In this document: positions 50,304 to 61,339 of the stretch, piece after piece
Numbering within the stretch: position 1 is the stretch's first letter
Layout of the letters: every line of letters starts with the position of its first letter
Assembly: GCF_018691265.1 (NCBI RefSeq)
Contig: NW_024881278.1
Coordinates: forward strand, 5,825,501-5,889,500
Length of the DNA stretch: 64,000 bases
Direction of reading: 5' to 3'
DNA from: Tyto alba
Lineage: Eukaryota; Chordata; Aves; Strigiformes; Tytonidae
Program-made: the position numbers and the translations under genes
Notes under the pieces: model-generated
The model's input: the letters and a program-made list of their open reading frames with translations, nothing else
The model's database searches: none
Told to the model about the DNA's origin: nothing

Positions 50304-51193
50304 AATTAAATAAAGCAAATGTTTCTAGCTCCAATGCATAGGCTTATAATAGGCAAGCCACATCCCAGTAATGAAAAGCAGGAAAAGTGAGAGGTCACTG
50401 GTATTAATGTTAGAAGACATTTAGGGTGAGAAGAGAATCAAAAAAAAGCATCCAGTATTTTCAATGAGATTATTACAAGTTATCTCCAGCACTTTTTTTT
50501 CCTTCACACTGGTTTGCAGCCTCATGAACGGTTATTTTAAAGTTTAACCTGCTTCAGGTTTGGGCAGTGAAGACGCTAGGCTCGATCGCCCGGGGGGCAC
50601 ACGGGACATCGCGGTATCGTGCTCCAGAGCAACTCCACCTTGGTGTGGTAGGACCAGCATTTACAGAGCACTCATTTCATCTCTGGATCCCAGTGTTGAA
50701 AAATGAAAATAATGTGTGTCATGGAAGGCTGAGTGGTGCAGCCACCTCTGGGAGTGGGAATGAACCGGCTAGTTTAATTCTCTGTCTTTACGACAATCAG
50801 CTGCAATTCCACTAACTCCAGTGGGTTCATGCTGGGAAGGGATTTCCCTTTCACAAGGTTCAGTGCATTGGTCACGTCTGAACACAGCTCTTTAAGATCA
50901 CAACTCACAATGCTATTAGGTCAAGCATCAATCAAGCCCTGTTTTTTCTTTATTTGTTTAATTGGGAAATGAAGTATTTCCATATATTTTGTGTATGAAA
51001 TATACTTATAAAAACATTGATGGCAAAGTTGTGGCCCCAAAAATTCAGAATAGTCTTACCACACATTGCTGTATGGCCAAAGTTGCATCCCAAGAGTTTT
51101 TCCTTGGCCTTGTCTCAAAGGGTATCTTGCAGACTTCGTCTCTCTTGCTAACACTCACCTTTCCCATGCTAGAAATAAATTTGACAACGCTAA
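50304..51193. other. Non-coding unique sequence
   Basis: No gene is recognised. Near 50800-50830 there is a faint resemblance to old amniote repeats sharing an ACTCCAGTGGG-like core, too short to call. Confidence 0.45.
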
Positions 51194-51409
51194 CTCGATC
51201 TCCACCCGGCTGCCATCTCCTCCACACATCTGATCCTAGCCCTGAACTCTATCCCTCTTGAAATAAAAGATGGACACCACCCCGCAGACCAAGTGACCTG
51301 GAAACACTGCACAGAGATATATGAGCAATGGAGCAACTGTGCCAAAGGAAACTCACAAATCACATACTCCGGGCAATGGGACAACTGGCAGGAAGACAAA
51401 ATAAAATGA
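51194..51409 (+). other. Exon-like open segment, coding-looking C-terminal tail, unrecognised
   Basis: A plus-strand frame is open for 71 codons from a TAA at 51191-51193 to TGA at 51407-51409. An acceptor-like CTGATCCTAG ends at 51239. The peptide after it is polar and rich in W, C, Q, N and K, including KHCTEIYEQWSNCAKGNSQ, with two cysteines eight residues apart; it looks more like real protein than most frames here. AATAAA (51400-51405) overlaps the end. It has no ATG, and I recognise no family. It could be a terminal exon of an unknown gene, a relic, or chance. Confidence 0.25.
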
Positions 51410-51421
51410 CTGCCTCCCTAC

Positions 51422-51701
51422 CTTTCACGGACTCCCTCAGCCGACACCACTACAGTCTGCTGCTGAAGCATATCTGCATCAGCTAAACCTGCTGTTTCTC
51501 TAACAAACCTCTTGCTGCAGTCCTTCAAGGCAGGAGGAATTGGGGCAGCCAAGGTTGGGATGGTGTCAGGAGAACCACTTCCTACCAGCTCAACAAATAC
51601 CCAAGGACAGAGGAGCAGAAGCGGCTGCCCTGCATGCACCTACCTGGCCAGTCCCTTCGAGTAGTGTGGCAAGTTCAGGCAGGAAGGAATCACAGCAGCA
51701 C
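51422..51701 (-). other. Two exon-like segments on the minus strand, unrecognised
   Basis: Segment 51701-51644 follows TTTATTTCAG and ends CAG/GTAGGT, with one frame open. Segment 51588-51422 ends GAAAG/GTAGGG, and its frame stays open from 51639 with a mixed peptide containing KDCSKRFVRETAGLADADML. The gap between them is about 55 bases, too short for a normal vertebrate intron, so both cannot be exons of one spliced RNA as drawn. They lie beside the plus-strand segment 51194-51409. Confidence 0.2.
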
Positions 51702-52440
51702 CTGAAATAAAGACACAAATTCTCAGGCACAACAGCTGCTGCTCCATCATTCAAGTTGTCACAAACCACGGATATCAACAGTATGATTTTTGCTGTCATT
51801 ACCAATTTGAAAGTGCCATTGATAATGTGCCAGTACAGTTCAATAATGTTAGACTCTACAGACTGAACCTGCCCTGAAATCCTTGGGTTTTTTTCCCATT
51901 TCTTTTGAATAGACTTTTCCAATAGGCTCTATCTCTAGGTGTGGGCTAGGCAAGTGCACTGGGCATCTGTGCCACATGAGCTCGGTGTTTCTTTGCTTTG
52001 GTGGGTTACCAAAGAAGATTTTTTGATGATACAAGCAGCTTCCTCCCTGTGTGAATGTTTAGCAGGGGCCACAGCATTCTTGTGGGATGGATTTCCATCT
52101 CACAGAGATGCCAAAGGCGGGGGGGGGGGGGGGGGGGGGGGGAAGAAGTTTGACATAAAAAGCTCAATCTAGACCCTATCAGGACCCGAATGCAGATTCA
52201 GATCCAAGCTAGGACAATCTGGACTTGGTTTTGTGAGAAATACCTGGTTTTCAAGATGCAGCCACCTGGAAGATTCCCTTTTTCACTTTCAAACTGAAAA
52301 GAGAGATGGAGCAGTTAATGGGGGAAGAAAAAGGCCATGAAAATGACAAGCTCTGTAAAAAGTTTCTTTGCAAATAACAGTTTAATACTAAGAAGTTGGG
52401 TTAAAATGGTTTCAAAGTCTAAAATTAGTTACATTTTAAA
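51702..52440. other. Non-coding; contains a 24-G run
   Basis: G24 at 52119-52142 sits in otherwise ordinary unique sequence, preceded by CCAAAGGC. The rest shows no gene, RNA or repeat. Confidence 0.5.
52119..52142 (+). repeat. Poly(G) run, 24 bases
   Basis: The second long uninterrupted G homopolymer of the window, this one not in a CpG-rich patch. Length may be unreliable in assemblies. Confidence 0.95.
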
Positions 52441-52680
52441 CTAACAGCATATGCTTTTATTGTCTCTGATCTAAAATATAATCCCAGGAGGCTGTAAAAA
52501 GCATGCAAATTACAGAAAGCTAATTTGCTCCAACAGCGACACCTCCCATGTAGTTGGGAGGTCTATTAGACCTAGTGTACTCTCCATTATTTGCATATTA
52601 ATAGCACCTGCTGAAATACTTTGGGATTTACTTTTCCTGCCAGCAGAGGGACAAAACAAACAAAAATTTATATAAAATTC
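52441..52680. promoter_or_regulatory. Candidate enhancer block with two opposed POU octamers
   Basis: Perfect octamers ATGCAAAT (52503-52510) and ATTTGCAT (52589-52596) lie in opposite orientation about 80 bases apart. The second runs into ATTAAT. TAATTTG and a weak CTCF-like CCAGCAGAGGG (near 52641) are also present. The sequence is unique and AT-rich. POU and homeodomain co-occurrence suggests a neural or early developmental enhancer; this is inference. Confidence 0.35.
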
Positions 52681-55249
52681 CTTTCATACAGATTTGATGA
52701 ACAATAAACTATTTAGACAGTGCTAAGAATGCCAAATTAGTGAGAGGCAATGGCATAGGATTGCAGATGCCATCTGTGATTTTCAGAGAAACTGGACTGC
52801 AAGTTCGCTTCAAAAAAAAAGCCAAAAACCAAACCAAAACCCCAAACAACAAAAAAGCCCTCTCTGGAAAGTGCTGGGTAATTTGAAATCACTCACTTGG
52901 CTCAAGACTGAAGAATGGAAAAGTTTAACTAAAGAAATCCAGACACTGCAGCAAGAAAAAAAGAAAAACACAACAAAAAAAACCCTACACATCCACAACC
53001 ACTGAAAGCAGAACCCCCCAAAGTGGACCTTGATTAAAAATCTACAAAACCCCAGGCTTTGATATTAGCCAGGCCTGCAAGGCCTAGTCTCCTGCACATA
53101 AAACAAAAAATAAATTAGAACCAGCTACAGCCTGAGATTTACTTAACAAGCCAACTTCCAATCTCTGCTTATGACCACTGCTTCCCCTTCAGGCCCCCTA
53201 ACTATAAAAAAAAGCCCCTTGCATATTCCTATAGCTCATCTTCTTCAGGGTAAGGGTGAAAGCAGCTTCCTTTCCACGGTAGCAAATGGAAAAAGATCAC
53301 TTTTCAGTGCAAAGCTGAGCCAGACCTGGCGGGCTGGATGTATAACACGTGTCTCTCTGCAGAGCGGCTTTGGGATCTGACCAGGGAGGCCGGGGCATTC
53401 CCCAGTACCTCTTTTTCCAAACAGGCAATTGGTATTCCTAAAGAAGCTCCAGCCATGTACTCATATTCCCTTCAAGAGTTACAAGGGGCCTATATTTCTC
53501 CCCGCTTTTTAAACCCACTGCTTTAATTCTGATTATGCACCCTTTTTTAAATAGGCACTGAAAGACCCACTAGAGTTATTTACTGCTGGTGTGCTGAGTT
53601 TCTGTAGCATTTTAACTACCTTCATATTCCCAAACGAAGAAGGCAATTTAACTTTAAGTTAAAAATGACTAAATTGTTCTTCACATATTAAAAAAGCCGT
53701 GGAAGAGCGTTTCGTGTAGGACAATGAAGCACGGAAAAGTGAGATTTTGAGCAGCCTGGCCAGTGCTCTGCTGGGAGGGTGAATCGAGAGCCTGTCCTGA
53801 GCAAGGGCAGCCTTCCGTGTGGCAGCGGAGCCCCCGGCTCCGTCTCTTTGCATCGTGTGGCTTCTGTGTGAGGGGGGTGGAGAGAAGAAGGGACTGTTAT
53901 GGGGAAATATATTATTATTGGCCTCTTCTCTCTTCACCACAGACAGAGCTCAATATGTCTTTCGGCTCTGCACAGCCAAATGAGACCTATGAAAAACTTG
54001 CTCAGTGTCAATTATAATTACCGAAGGAGGCAATCAAACATTACAGCAACGGGGACCCCTGAAATGGCATAGACAGGCAACTCCCACCATGGCTGTCAAC
54101 AAATGCTAATTCTCATTAATGTGTATGTAACTCTTAAACGCTGCAACAGTGGTAGCTGTTAGGATTAGCTGGTAGCTAATTGGTAGTAAGTAGTAGAACT
54201 AGTTGAAGTTGCAGGATGGCAAGCAGGTGCAGAGCAGAGGACTCAGCTCTGAGCTTACAATCGCTGCTGGTGATAATTTTCAGCATATTTTTGCATAGCC
54301 CAAACCCTCTAAATAGCTGGAAGGGAAAAGGGTTATCAGCATGGCTCCTGGGCGGCTTCAGTGGTTCAGGGCATCGAGAAGCAAAGCTACCCCTTTAGGT
54401 TTAAGATACTAGCTCAAAACTGTTAAGAACAGAGGGTTGCTATCATTCGGGTAAATTCAGTGCCTTATAAAAACAGGTTTGCATCCCATTTTGAGAAGAG
54501 GGCAGGATCCATCTCTTCTAATGCTTCTGTGTCTGGCAATCAGTTACCTGCTGTGGGCTGGTCGCAGATGCTGCACTGAGGGCTGGTAAGAGCAGGCACG
54601 GCGCCTCGGTAGGGGAAGCGTCTCCACCAACACAGAGGAAAGCCCAAGCCCAACAAGCAGGGCTTCATAACCCAGCGTGCCTCTGCACAGGCTCTCCTGC
54701 TGGCATGCTGTGCTTCAGAATGGCAAAGGCACGAAGAAGCATTTGGAGGGACCTGTCCTCTCACAGTTGGGAACACTCCCTGCCCCGGGGTACAGCGCGG
54801 CAGGGTGACAGGTACTGCTACTGCCTGCCATGTACATGGCTAAAAACTTCCTGTGCTGCCACGCAGCACTGCCCCAGCCTTTTTGTAAAGTGTTCTTCCA
54901 ATCACGGAGAGACATGTATTTGTAATGACAGTAATAAAAATAAAAATAAAAAAAAAAAACCACCCTGAAAAGCAAAACCCAGGCCATTACCTATTATAAC
55001 AAATTGAATTGGATGTTCCTTACCTGAAATTTCATGAGCAATTAGCAAACAGAATTATCCACAAATGCATGCATGCCCTATTATCCTTGTAGTGATTTCA
55101 GCAGTCACAACGTTACAAGCTTGCAGTTTGCTATCTAGCAGCTCTAGCAGGCTCCAAACCACAGCTTTTTCTTCTTTTTTTTAACATGAAGTTCATGGCA
55201 GCCAGTGTTTTACCACCTGCACACTGAGAGAGAAAAAAAGCAAGGGGGA
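52681..55249. other. Non-coding; A/C-rich simple stretches
   Basis: 52810-52858 and 52950-52984 are A/C-rich simple sequence. 54000-54140 and 54985-55110 are unique AT-rich blocks with TAAT/ATTA words that may be regulatory. 54933-54959 is (TAAAA)n. A donor-like TTTCAG/GTAAGG lies on the minus strand near 55024 without a convincing exon. No gene is recognised. Confidence 0.45.
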
Positions 55250-55414
55250 GAGGATCAATATATACAGTATGTTTATATTCAGCAAAAGCATGTTGCAGAG
55301 TGGGGAGCTGTGATGTGTGTGCTTGCATTGTCTGTGAAAGGATCCTTAGTGGCGCTGCAGCTGGAAAAATAATGGAAGATCAGGGGAATGTCTTCAGTGA
55401 CAAACTTTCATCTG
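55250..55414 (+). promoter_or_regulatory. Possible TATA promoter and short first coding exon
   Basis: ATATATACA at about 55258 is followed about 110 bases later by an ATG (55372) with A at -3 and G at +4. The frame MEDQGNVFSDKLSS runs to a strong donor, TCTG/GTAAGT, after 55414. This is the usual geometry of a small first exon. No downstream exon is recognised in the window, so a gene or alternative promoter is only a possibility. Confidence 0.25.
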
Positions 55415-58109
55415 GTAAGTTACAATTATAGTGTAGGAAACAATACCTTAGACCACAACTGATTTGTGAATCCCAGGAAAGGCAGATCACTGATTCTTCA
55501 TCAGGGCTGCAGAACCTGATCTATAAAAATTTGGGCCTTGGCAGAAGGTTGGGTGTAAGTGTGATTTGCATCTCAATTCTTAGCCCACCACAACCTTTAA
55601 ATCTTCCTGCAGCACTATCACAGTGGAAATTTTTGTTCTCAGTGTGCTCAAAATATATACTAAAAAATAAAACATCCCAGTACAACGGAAGCCAGCTGTT
55701 AATGGGAAAGAATGTAGCATTTATGCTCAAATTGTTTTACAAAACACCATTACATCAGAGTCTTTCACCATTTCAAGGGAGATCAAGTCCCCCTGACACC
55801 ATCTTCAGGGACTTCATGTGGTGCTTGTCACTATCATTCCACTTGCACAAACACCACAGCCCTTTCAGTTTTTATCTGCCAAGAACCCAGAATATGTTAC
55901 ATTATTTAGTTTTTGTAAGAAGCTTTTCTGTATGAAGAATTCACAACAAATGAAAGTCATTTTCCTGAAAAAATGAGCTTGTGAGTGACAGTTAAGGGAA
56001 TTTTGGGGAGGCCCCCTTTACAGGAGATGGCCGCAGCTCTGCCATCCTTCCTGCTGATTGATGGCACAGGTCCAACTGATTGAACACAGAGCAGCCACCA
56101 GCACTGACAATGATGGTGTGACACTCACATATTTCCTCAAAAACCTTTATGGGTCAGACTATGAGCCCCGTACTCATGCTGGAGATGAGTTATTCATAGT
56201 AACAGGAGGGCTTCCCCGTGCCGCCACTGAATCTGGGAGACAAGTTTGCAGAGTGAGGTAAAAAAATCTAACTTCTTTAGCCAAGGAAATGTTCCACGTC
56301 AAATGCTCACAGCCTCTTAACCCAGTGTCAACAAAGACAGGTCTTCATGCCCTTCCTGCGTGTTTGTGAAGCCAACTGAGCCAAGCTCTTTGAGAGGAAG
56401 CCAGTATGCAGAGCCGCCCACGAGCCATAGAAGATGATTATTAATGTTCTGGCAGAGCTCAGATGCCTCTCCTTGCTGCATATGGAGCCAGGTTTTGTCC
56501 TGAAGAGCTACATACGACCGTGAATTCAAATTCACATTTATTTTGGCAATTTGATACCTGTTTTCCTATGTGTAGAATTTTATTGCCACTTACTCAGATA
56601 TGGCTAAATTCAGAAACCCTTTCCAGGGACACGTTCTCCAGCTGATTGACTTTCCAGGCTCCAAACCTCAAAGCCCAAGTAAAGGGTGCAGGAGTTTGTC
56701 TACCAGCAATAGGAGAACATCAGACACATATCATAAATGTGCTTCCAAGTTTCTTTCTGCTTTTGCTGTTACTGGAGTTGATAGAAGCTTTCTATTGACT
56801 TCAGCAGACATAGGCTTAATGAAGGACATTTTTTTCTACCCACCACATAAAGGCACTTTCATTCCCTCACTCTAATTTGCCATGTTGGGACCCAGCGATT
56901 TGTTTTATTGCATAGTGATACATGTTGGCATTTGCAAGATTGCTGCACTTTCACTGTGAACTTTCATACAAGCTGCTCCCCTATGACAAATGGAAAGCAA
57001 ATCTCCACACAGAAGGTTATGGCTCTTCTTGACATGCACCGAGTGAAGTGTGATGTTCCACAAGGAAGAGGCCAAGCTTTGGAAAAGTTACTCCCATATT
57101 TGAGTACCTGTATTTGGAGACATTTATGGGGCGTTGATTCTACAATATAACAAGACACTGACCCTCTGAGGTTTCTGACCTGGGACATCCCAAACAATCA
57201 CTTACTTTTCATAATGTTTGCTTTCACTCCACTGAGTGTCTGAGAGCCCAATCAGAGTATTTCAGACTGAAAAGAAGTCTGGTCCTGGATTTCCTGCTAA
57301 AAATAAATAAATCAATCAATATATTCATACAAATGTAGCATAAATAGTTTTTCTTTTCTTTAAGGACACTTCCTTGTTAACTGCACAGAAAGCAGTCAGA
57401 AGAAGTATAGATCTTACCAACTACTCCTCAGCTTAACATCTCTAGCATTCAAAACATACAACTTCTGTGTTTGTACTACATTTCCCTAACAGCTTACATC
57501 GAGGCCAAACAGACAGAATTCTGCAAAGGTCTTCTAAAATAAGCTTATTTAAAAGAGCAAGGTCAATGCCCAACATATGTCTGATTCTGTGAGTAGAAAT
57601 CAAAGAGCTAGGAGCAAATGGCATATGTCAGAACTCAGTGGTTTTCCATGCCAGGCTCTTTTACCAAGTTCACATTTCTGCTGCCAAAAACAGTAACAAT
57701 CCCATCATATGGACTTCAGCTTTGGAAAAGTGTCTAAAAAAACCTCCAGTGTCTGTACATAGGCTACTTAGCTCAATAAATAAAACTAATGCATAGATAA
57801 ACGTGTTTATCTGGACATGCTATTTATTGTCTCTATAACTGTATTTTTCTTTTAATGGGACACATGCTGATTCCATGCTTCAGCCCTAGGCCCTATTAAA
57901 ATCAGATTAAAAGCAGTAGTAATGTAGTTATTTCCATTTATAATATGCCCATCAAGAGAAAAGAGAGCATTAAAATAGAAAAATATATATAAACAGGATT
58001 TAAGATTTTTTTAAAAAAGCATTCTGCTCCTTTTTGATCTTTGCAAAAAAAGGTATTTTTTAAAATAAAAAACTTTTCCCTCTGTTCACATGGAGTAAAC
58101 TCTGTCTGG
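55415..58109. other. Non-coding unique sequence
   Basis: No gene is recognised. An octamer lies at 55564-55571. A plus-strand frame from ATG 56061 runs to a donor-like GTGAG/GTAAAA at 56257. A/T-rich simple sequence lies at 57297-57320. A short hairpin CAGACT/AGTCTG lies near 57264. Confidence 0.45.
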
Positions 58110-59020
58110 TCTTTTAAACCATATCTTGCAGAACGATATTTGTGATTTCAATTAAAATATGCTATTGTCACTTTAGCCTCCCTCTTTGGTATTTTAAATT
58201 GATCCTAATGGCTTTGCCTTAAGTGATTTGCATCCCATGGTGAATCCCTGTCACTGACAGCACCTCCCACTATTGCCCTCCCGAATAATCACTACCAGAT
58301 AATCACTTCTTCCCCCTTCTCCCAACATTACTGCTCGCTTCCCCTCTGACTCTGCATGCTGGTACAGTCTGCAAAGTATTTGCTCTTTAACATCTTTAAC
58401 ATATGGCTTGTTGCTCTGGCACACAACAGTCAGGGATTTAAAAGAAGGATAAAAGCTGCATGAAAAAGGCCAAACCAATGGCTCTACAGGTAGGCTTGTA
58501 CCTCTCCACGGCCTGTGTTCCAGGCTGCAAACCAGAGAGCGAGGAAAGGCAGAGGAAGAGGTAAATGGTGGGTTGTGATTCAAATCCCTCCCGGCACCGT
58601 ACTCACAGTTTAGGGCCTGGCAGGTGCTTATGCAGCCCGATTCCTCTTGCTGCTCGCTGCTTTCTAACAGGGCCCTGTGAGATGGAGACCGTCGGAGGTG
58701 AACCTGTTTAGGAATGCAGAATTTTCATTGGAGACTTTCCACCAAAAAGATGCCATCAGCAGAGCCCCTAAAAGGCTTTGGTTGAAAGCTAACACCAGAG
58801 CTGCCCTCTGCCCCCTCTGCATTGCATCCCTCACACACCCTGCTACGCACACGAGGATGCACAGGGAACCACAAGCTTTCTCCTTCTGAGAGGAGGATCC
58901 TTTCTCCTTTGCCTTTCATGGATCTCATTATTAATTGAAGAATCATTTAGTTTGCATAATTGTCCTCTGCCATACATAATTCCAACCTTTCTCTTTAAAT
59001 TGGCTTATTAAACTAAATAC
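58110..59020. promoter_or_regulatory. AT-rich blocks with octamer and homeodomain-type sites
   Basis: 58110-58250 carries AATTAAAATATG words and a perfect octamer ATTTGCAT (58226-58233). 58920-59020 has ATTAATTG and GCATAATTG in unique sequence. Between them is ordinary unique DNA. Candidate conserved elements by motif content only. Confidence 0.25.
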
Positions 59021-61339
59021 AGTCTTTTGTTTTCATGACTCCATCTATCAAAGCTTCTAGATGGACAGTCAGTCTGATGTAAAGAAAAAACCCCAAGCTA
59101 GTAATATCAGGAATCATCTCTTTATGTACATTTATGAGATCTACCACCAGGTGACTCCATTCTAAAATATCTATATTTCCATAAAACAAAATGCTTTCTT
59201 TCCTACACCCTAACATCATCACAATGCCCCCCTCCATAAGATTTAGCACTCTGAAAAAAACAGTGTTAAATAAATAGCACTCTTACTTAAGATATGAACT
59301 ATTTCTTTTTGAATAGCACATGCAATTGTATTAGAGAGATTCAGGAATTTCCAGGACAGCCTGATCTGTTCCTGTCTAATCAGACCTGATTAATTCAAAT
59401 CAAACTGCAAACCTCAGTTTTATTTTGCTTTAAAAACTCAAGATCAACAACAACTCAGCAGTATGTAGATATCACAGAGGCAGTTAACAAGGAAAGCCTA
59501 CAGACACGGAGTCTCATAGAGTCAAATGGATATGATTAAACATTTGGAATAATTTATTAATATTTTATACATTCAAATATATACAGAGCAGATAGGACCA
59601 GTCAGAGGGATGCTCTTCACAGGGGACTTTATTATACTTGTGCCTAAGAACAGGAGATCCAGCTCAGGTGTCAAAGGGTGTTTCTTGAAAATAGAAAAAT
59701 TATTAACAAATAATAGGGTTATGTGGGAAGGTTTGTAATACAGAACTGCACTAAACCATGCAATGATCTAGACAGATAATCAAAGCGTTCATGTGACACT
59801 GAGCACAGCAGAATAAATAAAATAAGGTAAAATAAAATAAAACAATCTTGCAAATGCAAGGCTGCAAATGCAAAATAGGTAGCAGTGCAAGAAGTGCTTC
59901 AGAGATTTACTGAGCCATTATTTGTGTGGAATGCATTCTCAGATAGGCTCTCAGACCTGACCAGTTTAATCCACATCAGACCAGGGAGACACAGGGTCAG
60001 GAGGCTGAACGTGGATTTGGGCACTTTGCACAGCTGTTTTCCTTAGGTGCAATATACTTGTCACTAGTGGTGGCACTTTGCATTTGCTGTATGGCAGCAT
60101 ATGTGCTTGCCACATTTGGGACCCATTATATCTCTTTACCCTCCAGCCACTTCCCTTCCCTTCTTGTTAGCTGCATGTCCATATATTCTTCCATATTCTT
60201 TCACTACGTTGCAATGCCAGCTCTTTGCCCCCTCTGCCTGCTCTGCTGACTATAGACATACCGCCTGTATTCTTTACAAGCTTCCCATATTACAACCATC
60301 TGCAGATGGGGCAGAATTTCTGTATGTATCACTGAATTTATATATGTAAGCACATGTATATGTATGTACAGACATGTTCTGTAAGAAATCACATCTATTC
60401 CATCACTGAAACGCTGACCTGGTCAGAAATATTTTTGCTACCAGGGAGAGCACACAAAGACAAATTGAAGAATAGCCAAGGAAATCTTTTAAAACAGAGT
60501 GTAAACCCAAACTAAAAGCTAAACTGAAAAAACACATAGGGGATGCACTATATGTTTACATTTCAGCCTCTACAATTAAAACCATCGTTATTACAACAGC
60601 ACAGACCAATTGGTATATGTTGATATCTTGGCTTGCAGATAAAACAGTATCTGACTGCATGTCCAAAAGAGGTAGTTAAATGTTTCCGCTTGCTTTGTAC
60701 ACACAGTTGCACAGACAGGACCGACTGCAGGACTCATTTTTGCTCAGTGTTGGGTCACTGCATATGACAACAACAGTTAAGAAGAAATTTGGTTGATGTC
60801 TCATTTTGAGGGGCCGTAATGCCAGTCTCCTAACTCCAAATACACAATGTTACCTACCAGGATGCTGGGACACTGGTTCGGAGGAAAAAGTCTCCGATCT
60901 GGAGAGATGAGATTGCTCAGGCAAGTTCCCAGCTAAGCAGTGCCCGAGCCCAGCAGAGGCTCTTCCTCGGGCTCCCCGGAGGTGTGGGTGTGCAGCCAAT
61001 AAAGGAACATTGAGCTTCAGATAAAAGAGCTTTGCACTCCGTTAAAGTACATTATAAATGTAGCAGCTTTTGATTCACATTTTCCTAACTATAACTATGT
61101 CCTTGATGACCAATATTCAGATAAGACCAGATCTCCTTCCCATTCCCCTCCAAATCATTGCAACCCAGGGGTTGAGAGCTTCACGCCTGGATGCAGAGAT
61201 GTGAGCCAGTGCGGCCGAGAGGGCCCCTGGGAAATGCAGATCCATATTCATCTTTTTCTTTCCACAAATATGAGCAAGTTTAAAATAAAAATTTCCACTC
61301 ATAATAAACCTCCAAATGCCAAACTCTAATTAAATGTGA
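59021..61339. other. Non-coding unique sequence
   Basis: An AAATA-type microsatellite lies at 59812-59843. A GGTCAG/CTGACC inverted repeat lies at 60414-60426. ATGTA-rich sequence runs near 60340-60376. No gene is recognised. Confidence 0.5.
59812..59843 (+). repeat. (AAATA)n microsatellite
   Basis: Short imperfect A/T pentamer-tetramer repeat with one GG interruption. Confidence 0.8.
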
